Shown: positions 8,644 through 17,438 of the stretch, in pieces
Layout: every line of letters begins with the position of its first letter
How positions within the stretch are numbered: the stretch's first letter is position 1
Origin: Streptomyces panaciradicis
GTDB taxonomy: Bacteria > Actinomycetota > Actinomycetes > Streptomycetales > Streptomycetaceae
NCBI RefSeq assembly: GCF_023516615.1
Contig: NZ_JAMGBF010000001.1
Location: forward strand, 1 to 64,000
Direction: 5' to 3'
DNA: 64,000 bases
Position numbers and translations under genes: made by a program
The notes under the pieces: generated by a model
Databases searched by the model: none
What the model was told of the DNA's origin: nothing
The model's input: only the letters and a program-made list of their open reading frames with translations

Positions 8644-9141
8644 CTACGGGGTGGGGCAGGTGCCGTCGCCGCAGCCCGGGACGGTGTGGGTCCAGCCGTG
8701 CGCCGGGTCGTAGGACCAGCCGTCCATGCGCCCGTACGCCTGCCCGCCCCACCGCTCGGGGCTCTGCCCCCGCTGCGAGCCCCGCCACTTCGCCGCCGCC
8801 AGCGCCGCCCCCTTGGCGAACGGCGCGCCCGCCGGGGTGCTGAGCCGGTGCGCGAGCGGCCGGTGCTCGCGCAGCGCCCACAGGGTGACGATCCAGGCGG
8901 CGGCGCCCCGGTAGACCTGACCGGCGTCGCCCACGACGGTGATGTCGTCGAGGGTGGCCCGGTGGTCCAGGGTGGGAAAGCGCCGCCGGGCCCTGTCCGA
9001 GTTCGCGGGCACGAGCTCCAGCGGCACGAGCTGCGGCTGCCGGTTCAGCCAGTCCCGCAGGTACGTGCACAGCGAGCAGTCGGCGTCGTACAGGACGGTC
9101 AGCCGGCGGACCGGGACCCGGCCCGCCGAGGTGCCGCTCAC
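8644..9141 (-). CDS. DCC-family thiol-disulfide oxidoreductase-like protein (DUF393)
   Basis: A 165-residue protein of the DCC1-like family, thioredoxin-fold proteins of poorly known function. The family signature YDADCSLC, with a CxxC redox pair, lies near the N-terminus, followed by LRDWLNRQPQLVPLELVPAN and the WIVTLWALREHRPLAHRL block. A C-terminal extension with two further cysteines (PGCGDGTCPTP) is extra. The GTG start at 9141 overlaps the stop of the upstream membrane protein gene in a GTGA junction, so the two are probably made together and may act on the same redox or membrane partner. Confidence 0.82.
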   Translation of the reverse strand: MSGTSAGRVPVRRLTVLYDADCSLCTYLRDWLNRQPQLVPLELVPANSDRARRRFPTLDHRATLDDITVVGDAGQVYRGAAAWIVTLWALREHRPLAHRLSTPAGAPFAKGAALAAAKWRGSQRGQSPERWGGQAYGRMDGWSYDPAHGWTHTVPGCGDGTCPTP

Positions 9142-9545
9142 GCCCCGGCCTGGGGGGCGACCCAGTCCTGCGGGCCGACCGGCGGCATCTGCTCGCGCTC
9201 CATGACCCCGCGCCGCCGGATCTTGTTGAGGACGTAGACGTTGCCCAGGTGCATCACGCCGAGCACCAGCAGCACCACGCCGAGCTTGGTCGACAGGGCC
9301 TCGAAGATCCCCCGGGTGTCCTCGATGGTCTGGTCGCTGCTGAGGTAGAGGGCGACGAAGCCGAGGTTGACGAGGTAGAAGCCGACCACCAGGAGGTGGT
9401 TCACGGCGTCGGCGAGCTGCTCGTTGCCGTGCAGCACGTCGGCGAGGAAGATCCGCCCGTTGCGGCTGAGCGTGCGGGCCACCCAGATGGTGAGCGCGAC
9501 GCTGACCAGCAGGTAGATGACGTAGGCGATGACCGTACGGTCCAT
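9138..9545 (-). CDS. Small integral membrane protein
   Basis: A 135-residue membrane protein with three predicted helices (VIAYVIYLLVSVALTIWVA, HLLVVGFYLVNLGFVALYL, LGVVLLVLGVMHLGNVYVL). I do not recognise a named family. The ATG at 9545 was chosen because AAGGGGTGGGGC precedes it. An ATG at 9572 would put the start inside the promoter palindrome. It is the first gene of a three-gene operon with the DCC protein and the TetR regulator, under twin palindromic operators. By context it may be a quinone- or thiol-linked membrane component, but that is a guess. Confidence 0.75.
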   Translation of the reverse strand: MDRTVIAYVIYLLVSVALTIWVARTLSRNGRIFLADVLHGNEQLADAVNHLLVVGFYLVNLGFVALYLSSDQTIEDTRGIFEALSTKLGVVLLVLGVMHLGNVYVLNKIRRRGVMEREQMPPVGPQDWVAPQAGA

Positions 9546-9558
9546 GCCCCACCCCTTC

Positions 9559-9618
9559 TTGAACGCGTTCAAAACGCTGACAGAGGTGAACTGTAGACCT
9601 CTTTTTGAACGTGTTCAA
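9559..9618 (-). promoter_or_regulatory. Promoter with twin TetR-type palindromic operators
   Basis: Two 14-bp perfect or near-perfect palindromes lie 46 bp apart: TTGAACGCGTTCAA at 9559-9572 and TTGAACGTGTTCAA at 9605-9618. Read leftward, TTGAAC (9618-9613) could serve as -35, and 17 nt further TACAGT (9595-9590) as -10. One operator would then cover the -35 box and the other the leader just upstream of the start at 9545. This arrangement suits repression by the TetR protein at the end of the same operon. Confidence 0.7.
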
Positions 9619-9643
9619 CAGGGATGTCGGGGTGGCTTTCCGA

Positions 9644-10054
9644 TCAGGTCCTGCGGCCCAGCTCCGGCCGCTTCGTGTAGTCCGCGAAGCCGATGACGTT
9701 CCCCCACGGATCGGCGATCTCCACCGTCCAGCCCGTGGCCACCGAGGACGGCTCGTCCAGGGGCGCGATGCCCGCCCCGGCGAGGGCGCGTGCCGCCGCC
9801 CGCGCGTCCGGCACCTCGATCCACAGCCGCGGGGACGCCCACGGCGGCGGCCGGTGCCCCAGCCCCTCCTCCTGGCGCAGCAGGATCCCGGGCGTCTCGC
9901 CCCCGACCTTCAGCAGCGCGATCCCGGCCTCGTCGAACCGGAACCCCACCGCGAACCCCGCGCGCTCGTAGAAGTCGACCGCGCCGCCGAGGTCGCCGAC
10001 CGGCAGCAGGACGTTGTCGAACCCGAGCAGTTCGTAGGACTCGTCATCTGACAT
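9644..10054 (-). CDS. VOC-family (glyoxalase/bleomycin-resistance-like) protein
   Basis: A 136-residue vicinal-oxygen-chelate fold protein with two beta-alpha-beta-beta-beta units: NVLLPVGDLGGAVDFYERAGFAVGFRFD in the first, and LWIEVPDARAAARALAGAGI followed by VEIADPWGNVIGFADYTK in the second. The DPWGN(x)IG motif is typical. Possible roles are a dioxygenase-like enzyme or a binding protein for small molecules; the substrate is not visible. The ATG at 10054 gives the compact family length. It stands alone and is divergent from the gene at 10123. Confidence 0.88.
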   Translation of the reverse strand: MSDDESYELLGFDNVLLPVGDLGGAVDFYERAGFAVGFRFDEAGIALLKVGGETPGILLRQEEGLGHRPPPWASPRLWIEVPDARAAARALAGAGIAPLDEPSSVATGWTVEIADPWGNVIGFADYTKRPELGRRT

Positions 10055-10122
10055 AACGTCACAATAGGTGCCGATCCGCCCGGAACCCGTGATTGTCAGT
10101 GGCGGCCCGTACCGTCGTCGGC

Positions 10123-10515
10123 ATGGCAATCGTGACGTTCGTCGACGAGACGACCGCGGGGGAGCGGGGAGCCGGCCGGCGGCTTGAGGTCGCCGAGGAG
10201 CGGCTCACCGTGCGTGAGCTGATCCGGCGCCGGGTCTTCCAGGAGGTCGCCGAGTACAACACGCGCACGCCCGGCGTGTTCCAGGGGCTGGTGCAGCCCG
10301 AGGACACCGAGCGGGTGCTGAACGGGTACGCGCTGCGCACCCCGCGGCGAATAGACCCCGAAGCGCAGACCGAGCTGGCGCTGAGGGCCTTCGCCGCGAA
10401 CGGCTTCCTGGTGCTGGTCGGCGACCGCCAGGTCACCGAGCCGGACGAGGAGATCGAGCTCGCGCCCGGCACCGAGGTCACGTTTCTCAAGCTGGTACCG
10501 CTGGTGGGGGGATGA
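10123..10515 (+). CDS. Small beta-grasp (ubiquitin/MoaD-like) protein ending in Gly-Gly, candidate
   Basis: A 130-residue protein without a firm family name. The N-terminus (AIVTFVDE, then RLEVAEERLTVRELIRRRV) reads as a beta hairpin leading into a helix. The C-terminus (FLVLVGDRQV, EIELAPGTEVTFLKL, ending VPLVGG) mirrors the end of MoaD/ThiS and ubiquitin-like proteins, where a GDEV-type turn leads to a strand and a terminal Gly-Gly. About 55 residues separate the two parts. The ATG at 10123 was chosen over an upstream TTG. The stop overlaps the start of the DUF4132 gene (ATGA), so the two products are coupled. Conjugation or sulfur-carrier function is inferred; no E1-like enzyme is nearby. 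Confidence 0.7.
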   Translation: MAIVTFVDETTAGERGAGRRLEVAEERLTVRELIRRRVFQEVAEYNTRTPGVFQGLVQPEDTERVLNGYALRTPRRIDPEAQTELALRAFAANGFLVLVGDRQVTEPDEEIELAPGTEVTFLKLVPLVGG

Positions 10516-12986
10516 CGGTGGGGGAGATCCAGAGGTACAAGGACCTGGTCGGGCAGCGGGCCGCCGACGGCGAGCTGGGGGAGCTGGCCGTCGACCTGCT
10601 CAGGGCCGCGGCCGCCAACAACGGCGCGTGGAACGGCCTGTGGGCCGGCGTCCTGGACCGGCTGCGCGCCCTGCCCGAGGAGACGCGCGCGCTGCTCGCC
10701 GACGAACTCGTGGCGCTGTACCACTCGGTGAGCGAGGGCTCGAACGCCCGCGGACACGCCCTGACGCTCGTCGGCATCCTCGGGCGCGGCCTGCCCGGCG
10801 ACCGGCTCTCCGTCGAGCGGCTGAAGGCGCTGGACGAGCTCGGCCGGCAGCACGGCCACTGGTACGGCTCGCACTCCGCGGTCCTCGCCGAGGCCGAACT
10901 GTCCTGCGGCCGGCGCCTCGCCCCCGCCGTCGTCGCCTTCTACCGCCGCGCCGCCCTCGACTCCTACCTCGACAGCGACGACCCGGTGGCCGTGCTCGCG
11001 AAGAAGCTCACCGCGCCCGCCCTCAACGTCGGCGAGCCGTGGGCCGAGCAGGCGATGAGCGACGCCGGCAGCCCCGACTGGCAGGACCTGCTCGCCCACC
11101 TGGCCACGGCCACCGCGGCCAAGCCCAGCCCCAAGTGGGACCGGCGGGCCCGCGCCCTGATCGAGGCCGTCGGCGCCGAGCACGTCCGGGCCACCGCCCT
11201 GCCCTGGCTCGCCCTCGTCGGCCGCCCCAGGACCTTCCCCCTGCGGGAGGGCTACCCGACGGACCCCGTCAACCAGACCTACGACCCCTACAACGCCAAC
11301 GCCCTGCGGGGGCTCGCCTGGATGCTCTCCCTCCTCCCGCCGCACCCCGGCACCGCCCGCGCCCTGGGCGCCCTCGTCGAGACCTCGCTGAAGAAGGTCC
11401 CCGGCGTCGGCCCGCGCAACCCGAAGGTCGCCAACGCCGGTGTCCTCGCCCTCTCCCGCCTGGACGGCGAGGCCGCCCTCGCCGAACTGGCCCGGCTGGC
11501 GACCCGGGTGACGTACAAGGCCACGGCCAAGCTCGTCGACGCCGCACTGCAGAAGCGGGCCGCCGACCTGGGGCTCGGCCGCGAGGAGATCGAGGAACTC
11601 GCCGTCCCCGCCTACGGGCTGACCGAGGTCGGGCGCGCGGAGCGCCGGTTCGGGGAGGCCACGGCCGTCCTCCAGGTCGAGGGCACCCGGTGCCTGCTCG
11701 GCTGGCGCAACGCCGCCGGCAGGACGGTCAAGGCGGTCCCCGCGGCCGTCCGACGCGACCACCCCGACGAGCTCAAGGAGCTCAAGGCCGCCGTCAAGGA
11801 CATCGACAAGATGCTCTCCGCGCAGAGCGAGCGCCTGGACCGCCAGTTCCTCGCCCGGCGCACCTGGCCCTACGCCGCCTGGCGCGAGCGCTACCTGGAC
11901 CATCCCCTGGTCGGCACCCTCGCCCGCCGCCTGCTGTGGACCGTCGACGGCAGGACCGCCGGCTACGCGGACGGCGCCCTGCGCACCCTCACCGACGAGC
12001 CGGTGGGCGACGGGGCGCAGGTCGCGCTCTGGCACCCCGTCGGGCACGAGCCCGCCGAGATCGTCGCCTGGCGGGACTGGCTGGAGCGGCACGGCATCAC
12101 CCAGCCGTTCAAGCAGGCCCACCGCGAGGTCTACCTCCTCACCGACGCCGAGCGCGCGACCGGCACGTACTCCAACCGCTTCGCGGCGCACATCCTGCGC
12201 CAGCACCAGTTCCACTCGCTGGCCGCGGTCCGCGGCTGGCGCAACCGGCTGCGGCTGATGGTCGACGACGAGGCACCGCCGGCCACCCGCGAGCTGCCGC
12301 GGTGGGGACTGCGCGCCGAGTACTGGATCGAGGGCGACGGAGACGGCGGCGACGACATCACCGCCGGCTCCGGCAGCTTCCTGCGCCTGCGCACCGACCA
12401 GGTCCGCTTCTACCCGATCGACGCCCCGGAGAACTGGGCGCACTGCTGCGGCGGCGAGTACCGCATGTGGCCGCGCGCCGGCGCCGGCCCCGTCGACCCG
12501 CTGCCCCTCACCGACGTCCCGCCCCTCGTCCTGTCCGAAGTCCTGCGCGACGTCGACCTGTTCGTCGGAGTGTCCAGCGTCGGCAACGACCCCACCTGGC
12601 AGGACGGCGGCCCGGAGGGCCGGTTCCGCGCGTACTGGTCGGGCTACAGCTTCGGCGCGCTCAACCAGAGCGCCGAGACCCGCAGGGCGCTGCTCGAACG
12701 CCTCGTACCCCGCCTCGCCATAGCCGACCGCTGCACCGTCGAGGGCCGCTTCCTGCACGTGAAGGGCGAGCGCCACACGTACAAGATCCACCTCGGCTCG
12801 GGCAACATCCTCATGACCCCGAACGACCAGTACCTTTGCATCGTCCCGAAGTCCGCCCCGGCCACCCCGCAGACGGGCTACCTGCCCTACGAGGGCGACC
12901 GCATGCTGGGAGTGATCCTCAGCAAGGCCCTGATGCTGGCCGACGACCTGAACATCACGGACCCGACGATCCTGAGCCAGCTGTGA
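10512..12986 (+). CDS. DUF4132 domain-containing protein
   Basis: An 824-residue cytoplasmic protein. The first 350 residues are helix-rich and look like HEAT-type repeats (ARALGALVETSLKKV and similar). From about residue 380 the DUF4132 signatures follow: LGWRNAAGRTVKAVP, a long RLDRQFLARRTWPYAAWRERYLDHPLVG block, and QPFKQAHREVYLLTDAE near residue 530, ending in a beta-rich part. No catalytic motif is obvious. DUF4132 proteins are widespread and of unknown biochemical role. It is translationally coupled to the small Gly-Gly-ending protein upstream, which makes that protein its most likely partner. Confidence 0.85.
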   Translation: MTVGEIQRYKDLVGQRAADGELGELAVDLLRAAAANNGAWNGLWAGVLDRLRALPEETRALLADELVALYHSVSEGSNARGHALTLVGILGRGLPGDRLSVERLKALDELGRQHGHWYGSHSAVLAEAELSCGRRLAPAVVAFYRRAALDSYLDSDDPVAVLAKKLTAPALNVGEPWAEQAMSDAGSPDWQDLLAHLATATAAKPSPKWDRRARALIEAVGAEHVRATALPWLALVGRPRTFPLREGYPTDPVNQTYDPYNANALRGLAWMLSLLPPHPGTARALGALVETSLKKVPGVGPRNPKVANAGVLALSRLDGEAALAELARLATRVTYKATAKLVDAALQKRAADLGLGREEIEELAVPAYGLTEVGRAERRFGEATAVLQVEGTRCLLGWRNAAGRTVKAVPAAVRRDHPDELKELKAAVKDIDKMLSAQSERLDRQFLARRTWPYAAWRERYLDHPLVGTLARRLLWTVDGRTAGYADGALRTLTDEPVGDGAQVALWHPVGHEPAEIVAWRDWLERHGITQPFKQAHREVYLLTDAERATGTYSNRFAAHILRQHQFHSLAAVRGWRNRLRLMVDDEAPPATRELPRWGLRAEYWIEGDGDGGDDITAGSGSFLRLRTDQVRFYPIDAPENWAHCCGGEYRMWPRAGAGPVDPLPLTDVPPLVLSEVLRDVDLFVGVSSVGNDPTWQDGGPEGRFRAYWSGYSFGALNQSAETRRALLERLVPRLAIADRCTVEGRFLHVKGERHTYKIHLGSGNILMTPNDQYLCIVPKSAPATPQTGYLPYEGDRMLGVILSKALMLADDLNITDPTILSQL

Positions 12987-12989
12987 GGA

Positions 12990-13562
12990 TCACATGCTGC
13001 TCAGTGAACGGGCGTAGTTGATCTGCCCCATGACCGCGGGGAACGTGTGCGGGCCCTGGGCCGGGATCATCGTCGAGTGGTGCCGGCCCGCGCTGGTCAC
13101 GGTGACCTGGATGAAGCCGGTCGTCCTCTTCTCCTTCATCAGAAGGAAGAACAGACCGAGCAGACAGAAGATGAAGAAGATGATCGCGAGCACGATGGCG
13201 ACCGTCGGGATCTTCTCCTCGGTGTGCGACATGTCGGTGGCGTTCCACACCGCGCCGCGCAGAGGCATGGTGCCGGCGGGCGTGATGATCTGATCGCCCA
13301 TCACCGTGATGTCGCCGATGGCAACCAGCGGCGCGCCACCCGCCGGGGCCGGCGCACCCGGCTGCTGCGGGTGGCCGTAGGGCGGAGTGGGGGTTTGCGC
13401 GGGATAGCCGTACGCCGGTGTCGCGGGCTGCTGCGGATAGCCGTAACCGGGTGCGGAGTTGGGGTAGCCGTACCCCGGCGGGGGCGTCGTCGGGGGCTGC
13501 GCGGGCGGCTTGCCCGGTCCCCACTCGCCCGCTCCACCCTGATACGGATTCGGCTCGGTCAT
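12990..13562 (-). CDS. Proline/glycine/tyrosine-rich membrane protein
   Basis: A 190-residue protein. About 75 N-terminal residues are a low-complexity cytoplasmic tail of PGYGYP/PAYGYP/PPYGHP units. Then comes a small folded part with GDITVMGDQIITPAG, one transmembrane helix (TVAIVLAIIFFIFCLLGLFFLLM), and a short domain of about 50 residues (GFIQVTVTSAGRHHSTMIPA). The ATG at 13562 gives MTEPNPYQGG, a common opening in this type of Streptomyces protein. No function is known to me. It converges with the DUF4132 gene with a 3-nt gap. Confidence 0.75.
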   Translation of the reverse strand: MTEPNPYQGGAGEWGPGKPPAQPPTTPPPGYGYPNSAPGYGYPQQPATPAYGYPAQTPTPPYGHPQQPGAPAPAGGAPLVAIGDITVMGDQIITPAGTMPLRGAVWNATDMSHTEEKIPTVAIVLAIIFFIFCLLGLFFLLMKEKRTTGFIQVTVTSAGRHHSTMIPAQGPHTFPAVMGQINYARSLSSM

Positions 13563-13703
13563 GCGCTCGTCCCCCGTCCCCCGGCCGTGCCCTGTCGGAC
13601 GGCCCGGCCGGCGCACCATCTTGCCAGCAGCCCCACGCCGGCCGCCACTTGATCACCGAGTCCCCGGAGCGTTCCCTTCCGGAGGAGCGCCAACCAGCCA
13701 GAA

Positions 13704-13751
13704 CGCCTCAGGGCCCTGTTTCCGAAATGGTGGAAACAGGGCCCTGAGGCG
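13704..13751 (-). terminator. Terminator hairpin downstream of sdhB
   Basis: A perfect 20-bp inverted repeat (13704-13723 and 13732-13751) with an 8-nt loop lies 12 nt beyond the sdhB stop. There is no T-run, as is common for Streptomyces terminators. It most likely ends the sdhCDAB transcript. Confidence 0.85.
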
Positions 13752-13763
13752 GGGACCGGAAGG

Positions 13764-14543
13764 TCAGAAGCGGCGGGTGATCAGGGCTCGCTTGACCTCC
13801 TGGATCGCCTTCGTGACCTCGATGCCGCGCGGGCAGGCGTCCGTGCAGTTGAAGGTCGTGCGGCAGCGCCACACGCCGTCGCGGTCGTTGAGGATCTCCA
13901 GGCGCTGCTCGCCCGCCTCGTCACGCGAGTCGAAGATGAAGCGGTGCGCGTTGACGATGGCGGCCGGACCGAAGTACTGGCCGTCGTTCCAGAAGACCGG
14001 GCAGGACGACGTGCACGCGGCGCACAGGATGCACTTGGTGGTGTCGTCGAAGCGCTCGCGGTCCTCGGCCGTCTGCAGCCGCTCGCGCGTGGGCTCGTTC
14101 GTGTCCTTCGTGATGAGGAAGGGCATGACGTCCCGGTACGCCTGGAAGAACGGCTCCATGTCGACCACGAGGTCCTTCAGCACCGTCAGGCCCTTGATGG
14201 GCTCGACCGTGATCGGCTTCTCGGGGTTGATGTCCTTGATCAGCGTCTTGCAGGCGAGACGGTTCTTGCCGTTGATGCGCATGGCGTCGGAACCGCAGAT
14301 GCCGTGGGCGCAGGAGCGGCGGAAGGTCAGCGTGCCGTCCAGCTCCCACTTGATCTTGTGGAGGCCGTCGAGGACGCGCTCCTTCGGGTCGATCTCCAGC
14401 TGGAAGTCTTCCCAGACCGCCTCGGCCGAGACCTCGGAGTTGAAGCGGCGGATGCGGAAGGTGACCGTGATGTACGGGGAGTCGGCGAAACCGGGCTCGG
14501 GCGCTCCTGCCGCGTCCGCCTTCTCCAGAGTCGGGGTAGCCAT
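13764..14543 (-). CDS. sdhB: Succinate dehydrogenase iron-sulfur subunit
   Basis: Iron-sulfur subunit (259 aa) that passes electrons from the flavoprotein to quinone in complex II on the inner face of the membrane. The [2Fe-2S] ligands lie in RRSCAHGICGSDAMRIN and the later Cys of NRLAC. The [4Fe-4S] and [3Fe-4S] ligands lie in CILCAACTSSCPVFW and CTDACPRGIEV. The length is normal. The ATG overlaps the sdhA stop by one base (TGATG), and this is the last gene of the sdhCDAB operon, followed by a strong hairpin. Confidence 0.97.
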   Translation of the reverse strand: MATPTLEKADAAGAPEPGFADSPYITVTFRIRRFNSEVSAEAVWEDFQLEIDPKERVLDGLHKIKWELDGTLTFRRSCAHGICGSDAMRINGKNRLACKTLIKDINPEKPITVEPIKGLTVLKDLVVDMEPFFQAYRDVMPFLITKDTNEPTRERLQTAEDRERFDDTTKCILCAACTSSCPVFWNDGQYFGPAAIVNAHRFIFDSRDEAGEQRLEILNDRDGVWRCRTTFNCTDACPRGIEVTKAIQEVKRALITRRF

Positions 14544-16297
14544 CAGTACTTACGCTCCATCGGCTGGTAGCGGGTCTGGACGACCGGCTTGTAGTCGAGA
14601 CGGATGGACTCGGTGCCGTCGTCGCCCACCTCGCGGTACGCCATGGTGTGGCGCATGAAGTTGACGTCGTCGCGGTTGGGGTAGTCCTCGCGGTAGTGAC
14701 CGCCGCGGGACTCCTTGCGGGCCAGCGCGGAGACGGCCATGACCTCGGCCAGGTCGAGCAGGTTGCCCAGCTCGATCGCCTCCAGCAGGTCGGTGTTGAA
14801 CCGCCGGCCCTTGTCCTGGATCGCGACGTTCTTGTAGCGCTCGCGCAGCTCGGCGATCTTCTCGACGGCCGTCTTGATCGTCTGCTCGGTGCGGAACACC
14901 ATGACGTTGGCGTCCATGGTCTCCTGCAGCTCCCGGCGGAGCACGGACACCCGCTCGGTGCCGGTCGAGGAACGCAGCCGCTCGACCTGGTCGATCACCA
15001 GCTGCGCCGGGTTCTCGGGCAGCTCGACGAAGTCGGCCTTCTGGCTGTACTCCGCCGCGGCGATGCCGGCCCGGCGGCCGAAGACGTTGATGTCCAGCAG
15101 CGAGTTCGTGCCCAGGCGGTTGGCGCCGTGCACGGACACGCAGGCGACCTCGCCGGCCGCGTACAGACCCGGGACGACGGTGGTGTTGTCCGCCAGGACC
15201 TCACCCTCGACGTTCGTCGGGATGCCGCCCATCGCGTAGTGCGCGGTCGGCTGGATCGGGATCGGGTCCGTGTAGGGCTCGATGCCGAGGTAGGTGCGCG
15301 CGAACTCCGTGATGTCGGGCAGCTTGGCGTCCAGCTGCTCCGGCGGGAGGTGCGTGAGGTCGAGGTAGACGTGGTCGCCCTCGGGACCGCAGCCGCGGCC
15401 CTCGCGGATCTCCGTGTAGATGGAGCGCGAGACGACGTCACGGGACGCGAGGTCCTTCATGACCGGCGCGTACTTCTCCATGAAGCGCTCGCCGTCCTTG
15501 TTGCGCAGGATGCCGCCCTCACCGCGGGCGCCCTCCGTCAGCAGGATGCCCATGCGCCAGATGCCGGTCGGGTGGAACTGGAAGAACTCCATGTCCTCCA
15601 GCGGCAGCCCGCGCCGGTACACCGCGGCCTGGCCGTCACCGGTCAGCGTGTGCGCGTTGGACGTCACCTTGAAGAACTTGCCGCAGCCGCCGGACGCGTA
15701 GATCACGGCCTTCGCCTGGAAGACGTGGATCTCACCGGTCGCCAGCTCGTAGGCGACGACACCGGCCGAGCGCCTGACGCCGTCGACCTCAGTGATCAGC
15801 TGGTCCAGGACGTAGAACTCGTTGAAGAACTCCACGCCCTCCTTGACGCAGTTCTGGTACAGCGTCTGGAGGATCATGTGGCCGGTGCGGTCCGCGGCGT
15901 AGCAGGACCGGCGGACCGGGGCCTCGCCGTGGTTGCGGGAGTGCCCGCCGAAGCGGCGCTGGTCGATCGTGCCGTTCGGGGTGCGGTTGAACGGCAGGCC
16001 CATCTTCTCCAGGTCGAGGACGGAGTCGATGGCCTCCTTCGCCAGGATCTCGGCGGCGTCCTGGTCGACCAGGTAGTCACCGCCCTTGACCGTGTCGAAG
16101 GTGTGCCACTCCCAGTTGTCCTCCTCCACGTTCGCCAGCGCGGCGGCCATGCCGCCCTGCGCGGCGCCCGTGTGGGAGCGGGTGGGGTAGAGCTTGGTCA
16201 GCACGGCGGTGCGGCTGCGCTTCGTCGACTCGATGGCGGCGCGCATACCGGCGCCACCGGCGCCGACGATGACGGTGTCGTACTTGTGGATCTTCAT
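14543..16297 (-). CDS. sdhA: Succinate dehydrogenase flavoprotein subunit
   Basis: Catalytic flavoprotein (584 aa) oxidising succinate to fumarate in the TCA cycle. The Rossmann FAD motif is [13 protein letters not shown] near the N-terminus. The covalent-FAD His is in [10 protein letters not shown]. The substrate region includes FQFHPTGIW and [10 protein letters not shown], and [13 protein letters not shown] closes the FAD domain. The length is normal for the actinobacterial enzyme. The start at 16297 is 19 nt downstream of sdhD. Confidence 0.97.
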   Translation of the reverse strand: MKIHKYDTVIVGAGGAGMRAAIESTKRSRTAVLTKLYPTRSHTGAAQGGMAAALANVEEDNWEWHTFDTVKGGDYLVDQDAAEILAKEAIDSVLDLEKMGLPFNRTPNGTIDQRRFGGHSRNHGEAPVRRSCYAADRTGHMILQTLYQNCVKEGVEFFNEFYVLDQLITEVDGVRRSAGVVAYELATGEIHVFQAKAVIYASGGCGKFFKVTSNAHTLTGDGQAAVYRRGLPLEDMEFFQFHPTGIWRMGILLTEGARGEGGILRNKDGERFMEKYAPVMKDLASRDVVSRSIYTEIREGRGCGPEGDHVYLDLTHLPPEQLDAKLPDITEFARTYLGIEPYTDPIPIQPTAHYAMGGIPTNVEGEVLADNTTVVPGLYAAGEVACVSVHGANRLGTNSLLDINVFGRRAGIAAAEYSQKADFVELPENPAQLVIDQVERLRSSTGTERVSVLRRELQETMDANVMVFRTEQTIKTAVEKIAELRERYKNVAIQDKGRRFNTDLLEAIELGNLLDLAEVMAVSALARKESRGGHYREDYPNRDDVNFMRHTMAYREVGDDGTESIRLDYKPVVQTRYQPMERKY

Positions 16298-16316
16298 GAT
16301 TCTCGCAGCCCCGTGC

Positions 16317-16799
16317 CTAGCGGATGTTCGGGTCGAAGGTGAAGATCACCAGCGTGCCCAGCAGGATGGTGAACACCGTGGCGGTGTAGAGCAGGCCCTT
16401 CAGCCACAGCCGGGTGTTCGCGCGCTCCGCGTAGTCGTTGATGACGGTACGCAGGCCGTTCGCGCCGTGCAGCATCGCGAGCCAGAGCATCAGCAGGTCC
16501 CAGACCTGCCAGAACGGCGAGGCCCAGCGGCCGGCCACGAAGGCGAAGCCGATCTTCGACACACCGCCGTCCAGCACGAGCTGGATCAGCAGGTGGCCCA
16601 GGACCAGGACGACCAGCACGATGCCGGACAGGCGCATGAACAGCCAGCCGTACATCTCGAAGTTGCCCCGGGTGGACTTCGGGGACTTCTTGGTGCGCTT
16701 GCGCGGGGCCTCGATGAGGGGTGCCGGGTTGTCGACGTTGTAGAGGGACTCGCCCTCGACGGGGCCGACGCCGGAAGCGGTGGATTCGGTGGTGGCCAT
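16317..16799 (-). CDS. sdhD: Succinate dehydrogenase membrane anchor subunit
   Basis: Membrane anchor (160 aa) with three hydrophobic helices ([63 protein letters not shown]). The His in the first helix and in LHGANGLR are candidate haem or quinone-site residues. An N-terminal extension of about 50 hydrophilic residues precedes the helices. The gene lies 5 nt after sdhC in the same operon. Confidence 0.93.
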   Translation of the reverse strand: MATTESTASGVGPVEGESLYNVDNPAPLIEAPRKRTKKSPKSTRGNFEMYGWLFMRLSGIVLVVLVLGHLLIQLVLDGGVSKIGFAFVAGRWASPFWQVWDLLMLWLAMLHGANGLRTVINDYAERANTRLWLKGLLYTATVFTILLGTLVIFTFDPNIR

Positions 16800-16804
16800 G
16801 GGTG

Positions 16805-17185
16805 TCAGCTCCCGAAGAGTTCACGAGCGGCGTGGCCGAGGACGGGGTAGATCGCCCCGATCATCAGCACGACCCAGACGCCCACGACGGACCAGAGCAT
16901 CTGCTTCTGGTAGCGCGGGCCCTTCGACCAGAAGTCGACGGCGATGACGCGCAGGCCGTTGAGCGCGTGGAAGAGGATGGCGGCGACGAGGCCGTACTCC
17001 AGCGCGGCGACGATCGGGGTCTTGTACGTGGCCACGACCTTGTCGTAGGCCTCGGGAGACACACGGACGAGAGCGGTGTCCAGCACGTGAACGAACAGGA
17101 AGAAGAAGATGAGGACGCCGGTGACTCGGTGAGCCACCCAGGACCACATTCCTTCCCGGCCGCGGTACAGCGTTCCAGCCGGCAC
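16805..17185 (-). CDS. sdhC: Succinate dehydrogenase cytochrome b556 subunit
   Basis: Cytochrome b subunit (126 aa) with three helices. The family signature SWVAHRVTGVLIFFFLFVH begins at about residue 15 and supplies quinone-site Ser and Arg, and the His in FVHVLD or FHALNGLR can bind haem. The GTG start at 17185 is supported by GGAGGGAC 5 nt upstream. This is the first gene of sdhCDAB, so its promoter lies in the 250 bp to the right. Confidence 0.95.
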   Translation of the reverse strand: MPAGTLYRGREGMWSWVAHRVTGVLIFFFLFVHVLDTALVRVSPEAYDKVVATYKTPIVAALEYGLVAAILFHALNGLRVIAVDFWSKGPRYQKQMLWSVVGVWVVLMIGAIYPVLGHAARELFGS

Positions 17186-17272
17186 GGAAGTCCCTCCGGG
17201 AGCGGGGATTGGGGCCGCGCCGGCTTTGCCTGTCGGTCGGGCCCGGCCGGGTACGGTCCACCGGCCCCCAGC

Positions 17273-17278
17273 ATCCTA
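17273..17278 (-). promoter_or_regulatory. Possible -10 element of the sdh operon
   Basis: Leftward TAGGAT (17278-17273) matches the Streptomyces principal-sigma -10 pattern and lies 87 nt before the sdhC start. No convincing -35 box is at the right distance, so this is only a candidate. Confidence 0.25.
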
Positions 17279-17438
17279 ACGACGGTTGCTTGCGGCGCTT
17301 ACGCCGGGCCTACCGGTGTGATCAAAGTGGCACGCGGATGGGTGAGCGCAGGGGCTTGTTGGGGCGGGGTGTCCCGTTATCTGCCGGGTGCGGGCGCGTG
17401 GGGGCTGGTCGCGCCCGCGCGGTGGTAGCCGCACACAG

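Noticed and set aside
9545-9572. ATG at 9572 as start of the small membrane protein
   Set aside because: This ATG lies partly inside the operator palindrome and lacks a ribosome binding site, while ATG 9545 has AAGGGG well placed.
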